Part shown: piece after piece, positions 47,713-57,349 of the stretch | Layout of the letters: every line of letters begins with the position of its first letter | Numbering within the stretch: position 1 is the stretch's first letter | NCBI GenBank assembly: GCA_029204225.1 | Contig: CM055109.1 | Coordinates: 29,138,361 to 29,202,360, forward strand | DNA from: Diphasiastrum complanatum | Lineage: Eukaryota > Streptophyta > Lycopodiopsida > Lycopodiales > Lycopodiaceae | Direction: 5' to 3' | Length of the DNA stretch: 64,000 nt | Notes under the pieces: generated by a model | What the model was told of the DNA's origin: nothing | Database searches by the model: none | What the model saw: only the letters and a program-made list of their open reading frames with translations | Translations under genes and position numbers: made by a program

Positions 47713-48600
47713 CCAATGCACCGGCAACTTTCCAACAAATGATGAACGATTTGTTTAGGTCATATTTGGGAAGATTTGTAGTGGTATTCTTAGATGATAT
47801 CCTAGACTTTGGCGGAACATAAAGAGCATCTTAGGATTGTCTTGGACATTCTAAGAAGGGAAAAGCTTTTTGCCAAGGAGTCTAAGTGTGACTTTTTTGC
47901 TAAGGAATTGTCCTACTTGGGGCATAAGGGGGTGGAGATTGAGGCTGATCGTATCAAGAGGGTTATTGATTGGCCTATTCTCACCACAGTTCAAGAAATC
48001 AAGTCTTTCTTGGGGTTTGTGGGATTTTTTCGTCAGCATATTCCCCAATTTGCTCGATTGGCATTTCCCCTTACCCAGGCCTTGAAAGGCTATAAGAAGC
48101 TAAGCCGGAGGGCTAAGAGTCCACTAGTGGTGTGGACGGAGGATATGAATAATTGTTTTGAGTTGCTTAAGAAAAGTGTCACTTCGGCACCGAAACTAAT
48201 CATTGGCGATCCTAATAGGACTTTTGTGGTTAGGATCGATGCCAGTGATTATGCTATTGGAGCTGTTTTAATGCAGGATGGACATCCTGTGGCTTATGAA
48301 AGCAAGAAACTCAATTCTGCTCGGTCTAGGTATTGTACCTATGAGAAGGAACTTTTTGCAATTGTTCATTCCTTGAAAATTTGACGACATTATTTGTAAG
48401 GAGCCAGATTTGAAGTTTTGACGGATCATCAGACTCTTCGATATTTCTGTGATGCTACAGATTTAAAGGGGAGGCAAGCTAGATGGGTTGAGCTGATGCA
48501 AATCTTTGACTTTTCTATACGTTATTGTAAAGAAAGTCAAAATACTCTAGCGGATGCTTTGAGTCGGTTACCGGTTATTAATCAGTTGTGCTTTATAGAA
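47690..48600 (+). pseudogene. Element C reverse transcriptase palm and RNase H
   Basis: The palm reads [18 protein letters not shown] and FLDDIL, with the catalytic double Asp intact. A small deletion after DDIL (about 47805) removes the VYS motif and shifts the frame. The 47809 frame resumes with [15 protein letters not shown]. RNase H shows VRIDASDYAIGAVLMQDG, ELFAIVHSLK, and after a stop at 48382 TDHQTLRYF and ADALSRLP. Confidence 0.88.
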
Positions 48601-48769
48601 CCGGAGTTGTTTCAGTCTCTTCAAAGACTATATGAGTCCGATCCTTTTTTTGGAAAGTATTGGCAACAAGTCCTTTTGGGGGTCGATTCAGGTTTGCAAG
48701 ATTCCTCGAATCAGGGAAAGACTGAAATGGATTTCCTAATTCAAAACAGGATTTTGTTTCGTAAAGGAA

Positions 48770-49575
48770 AGGTGTGTGTACTGGAGAATGACATTGTAAG
48801 GGCCCAAATCTTGCATAAGTGTCATGATAGTCCATGCGCAGGACATCCGGTTATACAAAGAACACTTGACTTAGTTCGAAGGCAATTTTGGGGGCCTACG
48901 ATGAAAAGTCGGGTAGAGGCCTATGTACTTAAATGTACTAAGTGCCAGTTAAATAAAGCAGAGAGGCTAAGGCCTATTACATCCTTTAGATATTCCTACC
49001 GGAAAGTGGAAAAATATATCTATGGATTTTGTGGTCGGACTTCCACGTACAGGGAAGGGCCACGATTCGGTTTGGGTCATTGTTGACAGACTTACGAAGT
49101 TTGCTCAATTTAGCCCAATGAAAACTATTGTTAAAGCTTCAAAACTAGCTCAACTGTTTGTTGAGAAGCTTTTTCGACTGTACGGGCTGCCTTGCGATAT
49201 TGTCAGTGACCGTGACCCAAAATTCACTGGGAATTTTTGGCAAGCAGTATTTGAAAAGTTGGAAACAACTTTAAGTTTGAGTTCTACAGATCATCCGAAA
49301 TCACACGGTCAAACAGAAAGGACCAATTAGACGATGGAGGATATGCTTCGAGCATATGTGGGCCATCGGCAGTCTGATTGGGAACAATACCTTCCACTGG
49401 TGGAATTTGCATATAACAATGCAAAACATTCGGCGATCGGATTCAGTCCTTTCATGTTTATGTATGGTTTTCAACCTCGATCACCAATTAGTGTTGGCAT
49501 GAAAAACCTACGAGTGCAAGTCGCAGCTGATTTCCTTGCAGATATGCAAGAAATGTTACAACTGGCTATGAGAGG
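48770..49575 (+). pseudogene. Element C integrase, truncated
   Basis: The zinc-binding domain has CHDSPCAGHP and CTKCQLNKAERL. After a frameshift near 49010 the core follows, with MDFVVGLPRTGKGHDSVW, IVSDRDPKFTGNFWQ and GQTERTN, then a stop at 49328 and the EFAYNNAKHSAIGFSPF block. Similarity ends near 49575, where element D continues with a further 130 residues and a chromodomain. Confidence 0.88.
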
Positions 49576-50470
49576 TAAATTAGGTTTTTGTTATATATAA
49601 TATACACATATAAATGGTAATATAAATACTTATAGATTTCACTACCTGTATAAATGAAATCATAAACAAGTATAAATATAAATAGATAAATACACTCATA
49701 CACAATAATCAACTAACTAAATAAACAAGTACAAATATAGATATAAATTTCTAGTCAATATATCCATTTGAGTGTAGAGCACGTCGACCTCCAAAATACA
49801 AACTTGAGTATAGGAGATAATAGTTGGTTTATTGACAAGTTTGGAGGCTCACCCACCAATATCTATACACTAGCTTCTCTACATGTTTGAGTCTTATCTT
49901 TATGTTGGAATATGCTTGAACTGCCATTGGCCTTGTTCCCAATTCTAGCCTATGCCATGAGCAACGTTTCCTCAACGTTGAGGCTATCCACGTGGCATCC
50001 GTTTGTTGGCCCTGCAACATTGAGGCTATGTTGTGACAGTTTCACCAACTGATGACGTGTTAGCATCACGTTCATCTGGGGACAAAAGCTATTTCCCAGT
50101 TTTGCAAAACATTTTTATTAATGATATTATTGGACGTGCACATGAAGGCCACGTGAAGGCCACAAGAATCATTATGTGGTCATCGTGATCCCATCATGCT
50201 GCACGTGATAAGGTGATAAGTGATAACAATCAGAGCACAACCTCTATTTTGCTGCTAAGACACTGAGACAGAGCACAACCTGTATCTTGCTGCTCAGACA
50301 GACACTTGCATCTGCTGAAGAGATCGTGTTGCGAAGAGGTATTGCTACACAGAACAGTTGAAGAGATCGTGTTGCGAGGAGGTCCAGTTACCTGATAGAG
50401 AATTGTCTATTGTGGTAACAACTTTTCGCCTTTTCTTGAACGTACATCAGCTTTACCTCTTCTTGAACGT
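49576..50470. other. Spacer without recognised gene
   Basis: AT-rich to 49800, then mixed. A short imperfect duplication of 'gaagagatcgtgttgcga' occurs at about 50317 and 50361, and another of 'gagcacaacctctatttTGctgct' type near 50230 and 50273. No coding or element motif. Confidence 0.5.
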
Positions 50471-50477
50471 GGGAAAG

Positions 50478-51383
50478 CTAACAGACCATCATCACTACCA
50501 TCAAAATTATTATCAATAATCTTCGAATTTCACACTCCATAGCAGCATCATGTAGGCCCTCTTGGCTGTCTGACACTAATTTGTTCAGCTTCTTAACCTC
50601 TTCCTCATACTCTTCTTCATGCTCGTACTCATCTTCATCATGAGGTGTAGCTTTCTTCAATCTTTTTCGACGTTGGAAGTCTTCTACCTTACGGCTAGAG
50701 TGCACCTTATTAATAGTGTTCTTTCCTATACTAGCACTCGGAATTCCTGTTGCAACTTCAGCAGTAGCAGAGCCTGGAAAGTTGCTGCCTCTTTCATTCG
50801 TAGTGTCCCTTCCTGTAGTAGCACTTGGAACTGCACTTCCTGTTGCAACCTGAGCAAAACCAGAGCCTAGAAAATTGTGACCTCCTTTATTCATAGTGTC
50901 CGTTCCTGTAGCGGCACCTGGAACTGCATTTTCTGTTGCAATATGAGCAATATCAGACCCTGAAAAACTATTGCTTCCAAGTACTTTATTCATAGTGTCC
51001 GTTCTTGTAGTAGCACTTGGAACTGCACTTGCTGTTGCAACCCGAGTAGCACAAGAGCCTGGAAAACTACTGCTTCCGAACGAGTTATGGACACTCGGAT
51101 AGAACATAAAACCCTGAGGCTATTGAGTACACCCACAGTGGCATGAGAATTTGGATACTCAAATGATGTATTCATACCATTTATAGATGCATTATGTATA
51201 TCTCTTGCTACAAAAACATTTAGACATTTATTGCATTTGAGATTGAAATTCAGATACGTCTTATAATATTCATACTGCATTTTGCAATGTAGACATGCTG
51301 TCCGGAAGCTACCAGCATGATTGTTCGGTTCATAATTCGCTGTTGCATTTGGACTCAGATTGGATGGGTGGTAGCGTCGATCT
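50478..51383 (-). pseudogene. DnaJ-family zinc-ribbon fragment with four ~30-residue repeats
   Basis: The minus-strand frame from 51383 has FRTACLHCKMQYEY, then NLKCNKCLNVFVARDI. The two CxxC pairs around MQYEY are the hallmark of the domain after the J domain in plant DnaJ/DUF3444-type cochaperones. No J domain was recognised upstream. A frame change near 51120 leads into a 209-residue frame (51107-50478). That frame has four units of about 30 residues each (FPGS, A-VAT, AVPSATTG-DT-NK pattern), then an acidic/basic region with DEDEYEHEEEYEEEVKKLN. The repeats replace the low-complexity linker usual in these proteins. It looks like a gene fragment, probably captured or decayed. Confidence 0.65.
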
Positions 51384-52195
51384 CAGTGCAACGAACTCGT
51401 TGAAGGGGCCGCTGATATTGAGGGTGGAGATGATGATCGTGACATTGTGTTCAAACATGCCAGCTGCAAAGCCACTGCCGCTGCCCAGATCAAGCCCAAT
51501 GCAAATTGTCCTCCAGAATTTGCTTGATCTTTATGAAGTCATGGCGGTCATGGGGAATTGCCCAACGATTTCTTTGTGGCCCAGTGAGCTCAAAGCAATC
51601 TGCACAGTCAGCAAAGGCTTTGCTCTCTCTCGCTCTTCTATTTATACAGTCGAAGCTCTTGCAAGAGTAGTGTGTCCATCGCACCATGTCACCAGTGGGC
51701 AAGACCAAAGGGAAATCGGTAGAGGGAGCCGCTTGGAGTACTGGATTAGAGCTCTAGCAAAACAACATCGCTGGGGGAGAGGCTCACTACCATAAGCTTC
51801 TGCGCTAGCGCCTAGTGCGCCCAATCATCAGGACACAGATCACCCACAGTGTAGCTCATATACTCTTTTAGCAGCTCTTTATGCAGGTAGCAAAGATGGC
51901 CAATCGAGGAAGCCATGGTTTTGATCCATAGGAAGGATTCCTTCCCAGAGGCAGACACCGATCTTCAGTGAATTCTAGCAGCTATGTGCTAAGAAGTGTT
52001 CCTTATTCTTCTTGATTTTGCTTGATAATACTGCCTCCATAGCTACACCTTCCTTGTGTGAGCTGCGCGTGTTGTCCAACAAATGTCTTTGTGTACGACG
52101 AAGTTCCTCACGGATTGAGGATAGTTCATGAAAGATAGATGCTGGTAGATCGCTATGGAGCTGGGTCCAGGCAGAGCTTGTGGAAGACAAGCTGC
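51384..52195. other. Spacer without recognised gene
   Basis: Frames exist on both strands but none shows a recognisable domain. A plus frame at 51295-51795 overlaps the DnaJ fragment on the other strand and is probably fortuitous. On the minus strand near 52190, WTQLHSDLPASIFHEL faintly resembles an F-box start, not enough to call. Confidence 0.4.
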
Positions 52196-52963
52196 ACTGT
52201 ACCTCCCTTTTGCATTACTAACTCTTAACAGTAGTAAACTAGCTGGCTCACTTCTGAGTTGGGCTGTTTGAAGCAACTTGAAATGCTCTTTCTAGACAAC
52301 AACTTGCTCGAAGAATTCATCCTCAAATCTTTGATGGCACGTCGGTTATTGCTCTTTCTATTTCTTAAAACACTATGACAAGTAATATTTCTCCAGAGTT
52401 TGATAAATTACAACACTTGCAGTTCCTTGAGCTTTTCAATAATGATATCACGGGGACGATCCTTTCATCCCTCTCAAATTGATCAGAGATTCTAGAACTT
52501 CAACGTCATAAAAATCACTTGAGTGGAAATTTATCTCCAGAATTTAGCTGTTTGAAATGCATGCAAGTTTTGAACCTCCATAGGAACAATCACTTACTTT
52601 GAGGAATTGTTCACTGACTTCTTGTGTTGTCAGCTTTATCTCATTCATAGTGTAGATGTTGCTTTTTCTACATTGGCAAGACTGATGATTTGCTAGCTTT
52701 CTAACCCAAGATCCTTTATGATTTTAGATCATCAACAAAAGAGCAAAATCATTGATGATTGCTACGAAAATCAAACGTTGTTGGAGGATCCTATATGTGT
52801 TGGGAGAGCAGAATCATTGCTAGCTGGGTGTTGGAAAACACTCCTACAAAACTTTCAAAATCTTACAGAAATCAACTGGCTCATCTGTCTTCAGACTTCG
52901 CAAATAAGATTCGATCTTTTCCATTCTGCTCAGGTTACCTTCCTTATAACTTGTGACTTCTGA
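52196..52963 (+). pseudogene. Leucine-rich-repeat receptor remnant
   Basis: Successive leucine-rich repeats are readable in two frames. Examples are TLNSSKLAGSLLSW near 52210, QLEMLFLDNNLLEEFI near 52277, ISPEFDKLQHLQFLELFNND near 52390, LELQRHKNHLSGNLSPEF near 52497 and MQVLNLHRNN near 52560. The NL-G-LSPEF pattern is the plant extracellular type, as in receptor kinases. No kinase domain follows. Stops (e.g. after SLSN near 52480) and frame changes mark a pseudogene. Confidence 0.7.
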
Positions 52964-53580
52964 ATTTATGATGTATGTCGTTTTGAAACTACAAACATTC
53001 TGATTGAAATTGAAGTCGCGACAGCAACACACATGAAAAATTTGAAGAGGACAATTGCCACCTCTTCATGGCAACATGCCAACAACAGAATACTAACATT
53101 TCTAACTTATAACAACTACTAACAATGTGGAAAAGGCTGTTCGCATCCAATCGACATTATTTCATCATTTTAAAATGGATATATTATGATTGTCCGTATC
53201 TTTCACATCTTAACATGCAAAAGGATTACAAATGTATGTATCATTAGATCACATAGAAGTGTGAAAAAACACATATAATTCAAATTCAATTTACAACATA
53301 ATCACATAGCTTTGTATAATCATAAATAGATAAAATTGTTGTGCCTTGTAGATTGCCATATGTATTGAGCAATAGGACATGGATCGTGTTTCTATTAGAT
53401 TCTAACACAACTTAGGATACTTCATGATATTTTGTGAAGGTTTTTTAATCCTCTTGCTTTCTAATATTTGTTTTTTAATCTTATTGATGGCGATTATATT
53501 TGCACACATTTGTAATCCAACGTAGTTTGATTTTCAATTTCCTACTTTTAATTTTAAATATCGCTTTTCCATGTTTGTAC
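52964..53580. other. AT-rich spacer
   Basis: No recognised feature. Confidence 0.5.
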
Positions 53581-53586
53581 TTATTC

Positions 53587-54100
53587 TATATTCATTTTTG
53601 GTGCGTGGCTATTTATTTTGTTATGTGCTATTGATGAATTTTTAATAACCACTTTTGTGTCGATAATTACTGATTTCTCCTTGGTGCACAACTATTCATT
53701 TACCTAACTGTTTTTGATGAATGTATAACTACTATGGTTGTTTGTTGCATGGTTAGTTGCTAATTCCTGGTTCTTTTGAATTCATTTCTGGTTCACGACT
53801 ATTCACTTGGCTATGTGCTATTGATGAATCTCAATAACCATTTGTGTACCTGATAATTACTGATTCATCTTTGGTGCACGACTATTTACTTGATTAGGTG
53901 CTATTGATGAATCTATAACTACCATGGTTGTTTGTTGCATGAAAACTCTTCAGTTTCTGATTATTCTAAATTCATTTTTGGTGCACGGCCATTTACTTGA
54001 CTAGGTGCTACTCATGAATTTCCAATAATCCTTTCTATACCTGCTAATTGTCGATTCATTTTTGGTGCATGGCCATTCATTTGGGTAGGTGCTATAGTTG
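53587..54100 (+). repeat. ~190-bp tandem repeat array with ~95-bp half-units
   Basis: The segment 'ttggtgc(a/g)cggctatttacttg...gtgctattgatgaat' recurs at about 53595, 53786 and 53974 (spacing 191 and 188). A second, more diverged copy lies halfway between (about 53676, 53871, 54060), so the unit is itself a dimer. One further half-unit lies at 54575-54640. Confidence 0.85.
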
Positions 54101-55093
54101 CATGTTTATTATTTAAGAATTGTGTGCATTCTATGACTGTGTTGCCTGAAGATTTTAAAAATATATAAATGTTTCAATTTTAACATTTTTAGTATATGTT
54201 TTTATTTTTGTATGTGAATTAGTACATTTCAATTTTGTATTTTATATTTCAATTACAACACATGCTTACAATTTCATATTTCTAGTATTATCAACTCATT
54301 AACTTTTTTATGATTTGTAATAACTTAATTGTGATTTATGAAGTGGGCTTTATTACGAAGCTGGGTTTGTAAATTGTTATTCCTAACTACTAAAAAAGAT
54401 TTCTTATTATATGCAATTTGTTATTTTAATAGTTTTCTGCAATCAAATTTGTTATTGTATATTCAATATTTCGGCATTAGTAACCGTTAAATTTTTTCGC
54501 AAAAATTATTGATGAGTAAAGAATTTTTTTTCTCAAATCTTTCCAGTAATCCTTTGTATGCTTGATAATTGTCGATTCATTTTTGATGCATGGCCATTCA
54601 TTTGGATAGGTGCTATTGATGAATGCATAATTATCATGATTGTCTGTTGCATGTTTATTATTTAAGAATTGTGTGCATTCTATGACTGTGTTGCTTAAAG
54701 ATTTTGAGATTATATAAATGTTTCAATTTTAACATTTTTAGTATATGTTTTTATGTTTGTATGTGATTTAGTACATTTCAATTTTGTATTTCATATTTCA
54801 ATCACAACAGATGCTTGTAATTTCATATTTCTGATATTATCAACTCATTAATTTTTTAATGATTTGTAGTAACTTAATTGTGATTCATGAGGTGGGTTTT
54901 ATTACGAGGTCGGGTCTGTAAATTGTTATTCTTAACTAGTAAAAAAGATTTTTTATTATATGCAATTTGTTGTTTTAACAATTGTTCTGCAATCAAATTT
55001 GTTATTATAAATTCAATATTTCGACATTAGTAACCGTTAGGTTTTTCCGCAGAATTATGGGCGACCAAAGAAAAATTCTTCTGAGATCTTTAC
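54022..55093 (+). repeat. Adjacent ~530-bp direct duplication covering a gene 5' end
   Basis: Copy 1 is about 54022-54544 and copy 2 is about 54545-55093, head to tail. Shared landmarks are 'ataatccttt', 'catgtttattatttaagaat' (54101, 54650) and 'taaccgtta' (54481, 55031). The end of copy 2 includes the ATG at 55057 and the first dozen codons of the downstream frame. The matching part of copy 1 is degenerate. Confidence 0.9.
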
Positions 55094-55425
55094 ATATATC
55101 GGTTTGCGGATTAATAAGTGGTTTCAACAACACGGAGTTACAAGAAGTTGTTTGTAATGAGGCTCGTGTGAGAGCACTTACAAACAAAATAATTCAAGCG
55201 GCGTGTAAAAAATATAACTCCAATGAAGAAAAAGTCACAGAAAATATTTTTAGTTTTATTGAAAATGTCAGTAAGTGTCTTCAAGACTTGGGAGATGAAG
55301 TTCCCTCGGGGATAGACAGAACTAAATTAGAATGTTGGGACAAGTTGTGGAGAATACAGAAAGAAAAAAATAAAAGAGCTAACACATTGAGTCACAAATT
55401 GTGTTATAAAAAAAAATGCGATTAG
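55057..55425 (+). CDS. N-terminal frame of the kinase-like/GIY-YIG locus
   Basis: 122 codons from MGDQRKILLRSLHISVCG. It is predicted largely helical, lysine-rich at the C-terminus (KLCYKKK) and has no recognised family. The chosen ATG follows 'gtttttccgcag', which could itself be a splice acceptor. The frame closes at 55425 and overlaps the next frame by 10 bases. An A9 run at about 55408-55416 sits exactly at the switch, so the two frames may be one gene split by a one-base indel. It lies directly downstream of the duplicated 5' region. Confidence 0.5.
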   Translation: MGDQRKILLRSLHISVCGLISGFNNTELQEVVCNEARVRALTNKIIQAACKKYNSNEEKVTENIFSFIENVSKCLQDLGDEVPSGIDRTKLECWDKLWRIQKEKNKRANTLSHKLCYKKKCD

Positions 55426-55847
55426 AACATCAATGTCATTCACATGTGGGAGACAATTCATCAATGGAGTTTAAGAAAACATATTTTACACGACTAGCAG
55501 TGAGTGTCAAGAATTTCGAATGCACTCTATCAGTGGGAATTCCAAATGATGCAATTGTTTGGAAAGAAAGAGTAGGATCTGGTACATTTGGAGCCTGTTT
55601 TAAAATTGGAATCATCGGAATATCTTTTGTTCCTAAAGGAGTTGTTTTTGCCACAAAGAGATACAAAGGTGCGCGACAAGATAGATTGAAATCCTTCGCG
55701 CAAGAGGTTAGTATTGATATTGCACACATGGGAATTGTGCAGAGTATTGGACATACACGACAACCTCCTTTGGTCTCTATCTTCCCGTACTTTAATGGAG
55801 GTAGCCTGCACGATACAATTATGAAGCTACCAATCAAAAATGGCTAG
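55416..55847 (+). CDS. Protein-kinase N-lobe-like frame
   Basis: 143 codons. From residue about 47 it reads IVWKERVGSGTFGACFK, matching the glycine-rich ATP loop. FATKRYKG follows, with the probable beta-3 lysine (K81), and FAQEV, with a probable helix-C glutamate (E97). Next come GIVQSIGHTRQPPL and FPYFNGGSLHDTI, like the hinge and following segment. The frame stops at 55847 before any HRD or DFG motif, and none was found in the three plus frames to 56400. So only an N-lobe is present: either a truncated kinase or a kinase-derived domain. It belongs with the preceding frame and probably with the downstream exons. Confidence 0.6.
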   Translation: MRLEHQCHSHVGDNSSMEFKKTYFTRLAVSVKNFECTLSVGIPNDAIVWKERVGSGTFGACFKIGIIGISFVPKGVVFATKRYKGARQDRLKSFAQEVSIDIAHMGIVQSIGHTRQPPLVSIFPYFNGGSLHDTIMKLPIKNG

Positions 55848-55848
55848 T

Positions 55849-56142
55849 TCAGAAGAGCCATGGCAAAGTTGCAGGGAAAGAACATTTCCAACCGATATTG
55901 ATTTCCGTTTGAAACATAAATATCCAAAATATTGTCATATCTTCAGAGATGTACTATAATCCTTTCTACCCACTTATTTTGTCTTCATGTATGATTTTTA
56001 TTTTTATTTTTAAATATGTCTTTCTAATATTTGCAGATTATCAGAAAAGGAAATGGCATCCAAAATTGAGTATGATCCAAAAGCGATAATTATACAAATT
56101 TCATTTCCACTTTGGACTCATAAATGTCCCTTCTCGGAATAA
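55849..56142 (+). other. Possible middle exons of the kinase-like/GIY-YIG locus
   Basis: A plus frame from ATG 55849 runs as MASSEEPWQSCRERTFPTD to RDVL and stops at about 55960. A possible intron (GTACTA donor near 55957, 'atatttgcag' acceptor at about 56036) leads to LSEKEMASKIEYDPKAIII. The join to the kinase-like frame and the exit into the next exon are not resolved. No family is recognised. Confidence 0.35.
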
Positions 56143-56837
56143 ATACAATATCAAATTCATTGTTTCAGTTATTCCGAAAATTGAAAGCTGAGGTGTCCTC
56201 TTCAAAAACTTCTCCTGAAATACCATCACCCACGGAAACAAAACAAATGTTCTTATTGAACTCCTGTGGTATTGATCCAAACACATACAAGGAAGGCTTC
56301 CAAACAAATTTAGCTCTAAGCAGATTCATTGAACAAAAGAAGCACAAAAGAGGTCAATACATCAATCAATATCATGGAGATCCAATTGAAGGTATATTCT
56401 ATTCTTATTCTTTTATAATTTTATAACATTCTATTTTTCTAAATGTCCATTTTTAATCACCTAGTACAAAAACTATGAATGTTAAATACATATTTTGAAA
56501 TGCCATTCTTATTTCAGGGTTTTTAAAACATCTATATAACATATTCTCCATAAACATCCTTGCAACAATCACAACAAATCGACCAGCAATACAACATTTT
56601 GATGCTATGTTAAATAAGAACTACTACACAACGAGAAATCTTTACTTCGACTACAAGATTTCAATTGATGATTGGAAAGACATGAGTCGTGCCGAACTGA
56701 ACGCAATCACAATGGATTTGGGAAAAAAATTGGGCCACTTGTCAGATGACGGTACAAAGCTAACAGATGGCCCGATTCAAATTGACACGGTTTTGAAGAT
56801 TCTCGAAGGCGAAGTTTCTGCAATGATTACTAACCCA
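56124..56837 (+). CDS. Unrecognised middle domain, two exons with matching splice phase
   Basis: Exon a ends at 56391 (donor G|GTATAT) and exon b spans 56518-56837 (acceptor ATTTCAG, donor CCA|GTAAGT). Phases join in frame, giving about 200 residues. Exon a starts at ATG 56124 or at an acceptor near 56168. It includes CGIDPNTYKEGFQTNLALSR and KRGQYINQYHGDP. Exon b has FLKHLYNIFSINILATITT, MLNKNYYTTRNLYFDYKIS and LGKKLGHLSDDGTKLTDGP. The sequence looks like a real folded domain but I do not recognise it. It sits between the kinase-like frame and the GIY-YIG exon. Confidence 0.55.
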
Positions 56838-56920
56838 GTAAGTGTGTGTTGCCATCTACATTTCCATATATGTGATTATAAGTAACCGTTTTAACTCATT
56901 ACATATTAATACACAATTTC

Positions 56921-57349
56921 TTGCAAGAAGAAACTTCTCCATCGGCATTGCCATCTGCATCCAGTACGCAGGTGAATTTGAACCATACAATGATCTTCTT
57001 CTTTATTTATAAGCTTTCCATTAAACTAATACGATTTCCGCTTGCAAGAAACAACATCAACAAAAAAACGTCCAAGATCAAATACTCAATCTACAAAATA
57101 GAATGCAAAGAAACCCATGGTGTCTACATCGGCCAAACATGTAATCTACGACGCCGATTGCAACAGCATGCAAGGCTACCACCCAAAAAAATGAGAAAAC
57201 ACTATTATATGGACCGATCTTTTTATGAGCAGTTTCATGTTCAAGCTTTAGATGTTGTTGAAGATAGAAAAATAGCTAACACAATCGAAAGGTTTTGTTC
57301 GACGTTACAAATCAACAAGCGAGTCTGGATACAACAAACTAAGATGTAA
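56921..57349 (+). CDS. GIY-YIG nuclease domain exon
   Basis: The C-terminal ~95 residues form a full GIY-YIG domain. They have KYSIYKIEC (GIY strand), GVYIGQTCNL (YIG strand) and the conserved Arg in LRRRLQQHA. The catalytic Glu follows in ANTIERFCSTLQ, near the end, before stop TAA at 57347-57349. GIY-YIG enzymes cut DNA using these Tyr, Arg and Glu residues. The exon start is unclear. Acceptors are possible at about 56971 (ACGCAG, phase-compatible with the preceding donor) or 57048 (GCAAG). With no reverse transcriptase nearby, this is not an ordinary Penelope-like element. All key residues are present, so the domain may be active. Confidence 0.75.
   Translation: MQEETSPSALPSASSTQVNLNHTMIFFFIYKLSIKLIRFPLARNNINKKTSKIKYSIYKIECKETHGVYIGQTCNLRRRLQQHARLPPKKMRKHYYMDRSFYEQFHVQALDVVEDRKIANTIERFCSTLQINKRVWIQQTKM

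Larger units (their letters stand above)
45722..49575 (+). mobile_element. Retroelement C: Ty3/gypsy of chromovirus type, 3'-truncated
   Basis: A plus-strand gag-protease-RT-RNaseH-integrase body without LTRs. It begins next to the broken end of element B (45650) and stops abruptly near 49575, before the integrase C-terminus and any chromodomain. Its integrase is very similar to that of element D, which has a chromodomain, so C belongs to the same chromoviral family. Frameshifts and a stop (49328) make it defective. Confidence 0.88.

Noticed and set aside
51295-51795. 166-residue plus-strand frame
   Set aside because: No recognised domain, and its start overlaps the supported DnaJ zinc-ribbon on the other strand.
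52043-52276. F-box-like start on the minus strand
   Set aside because: Only a short weak similarity, with no following F-box or partner domain, and it overlaps plus-strand leucine-rich repeats.
55057-57349. Penelope-like retroelement as explanation of the GIY-YIG domain
   Set aside because: Penelope-like elements couple GIY-YIG to a reverse transcriptase in one ORF; no RT motif is found within several kb upstream or downstream on either strand.
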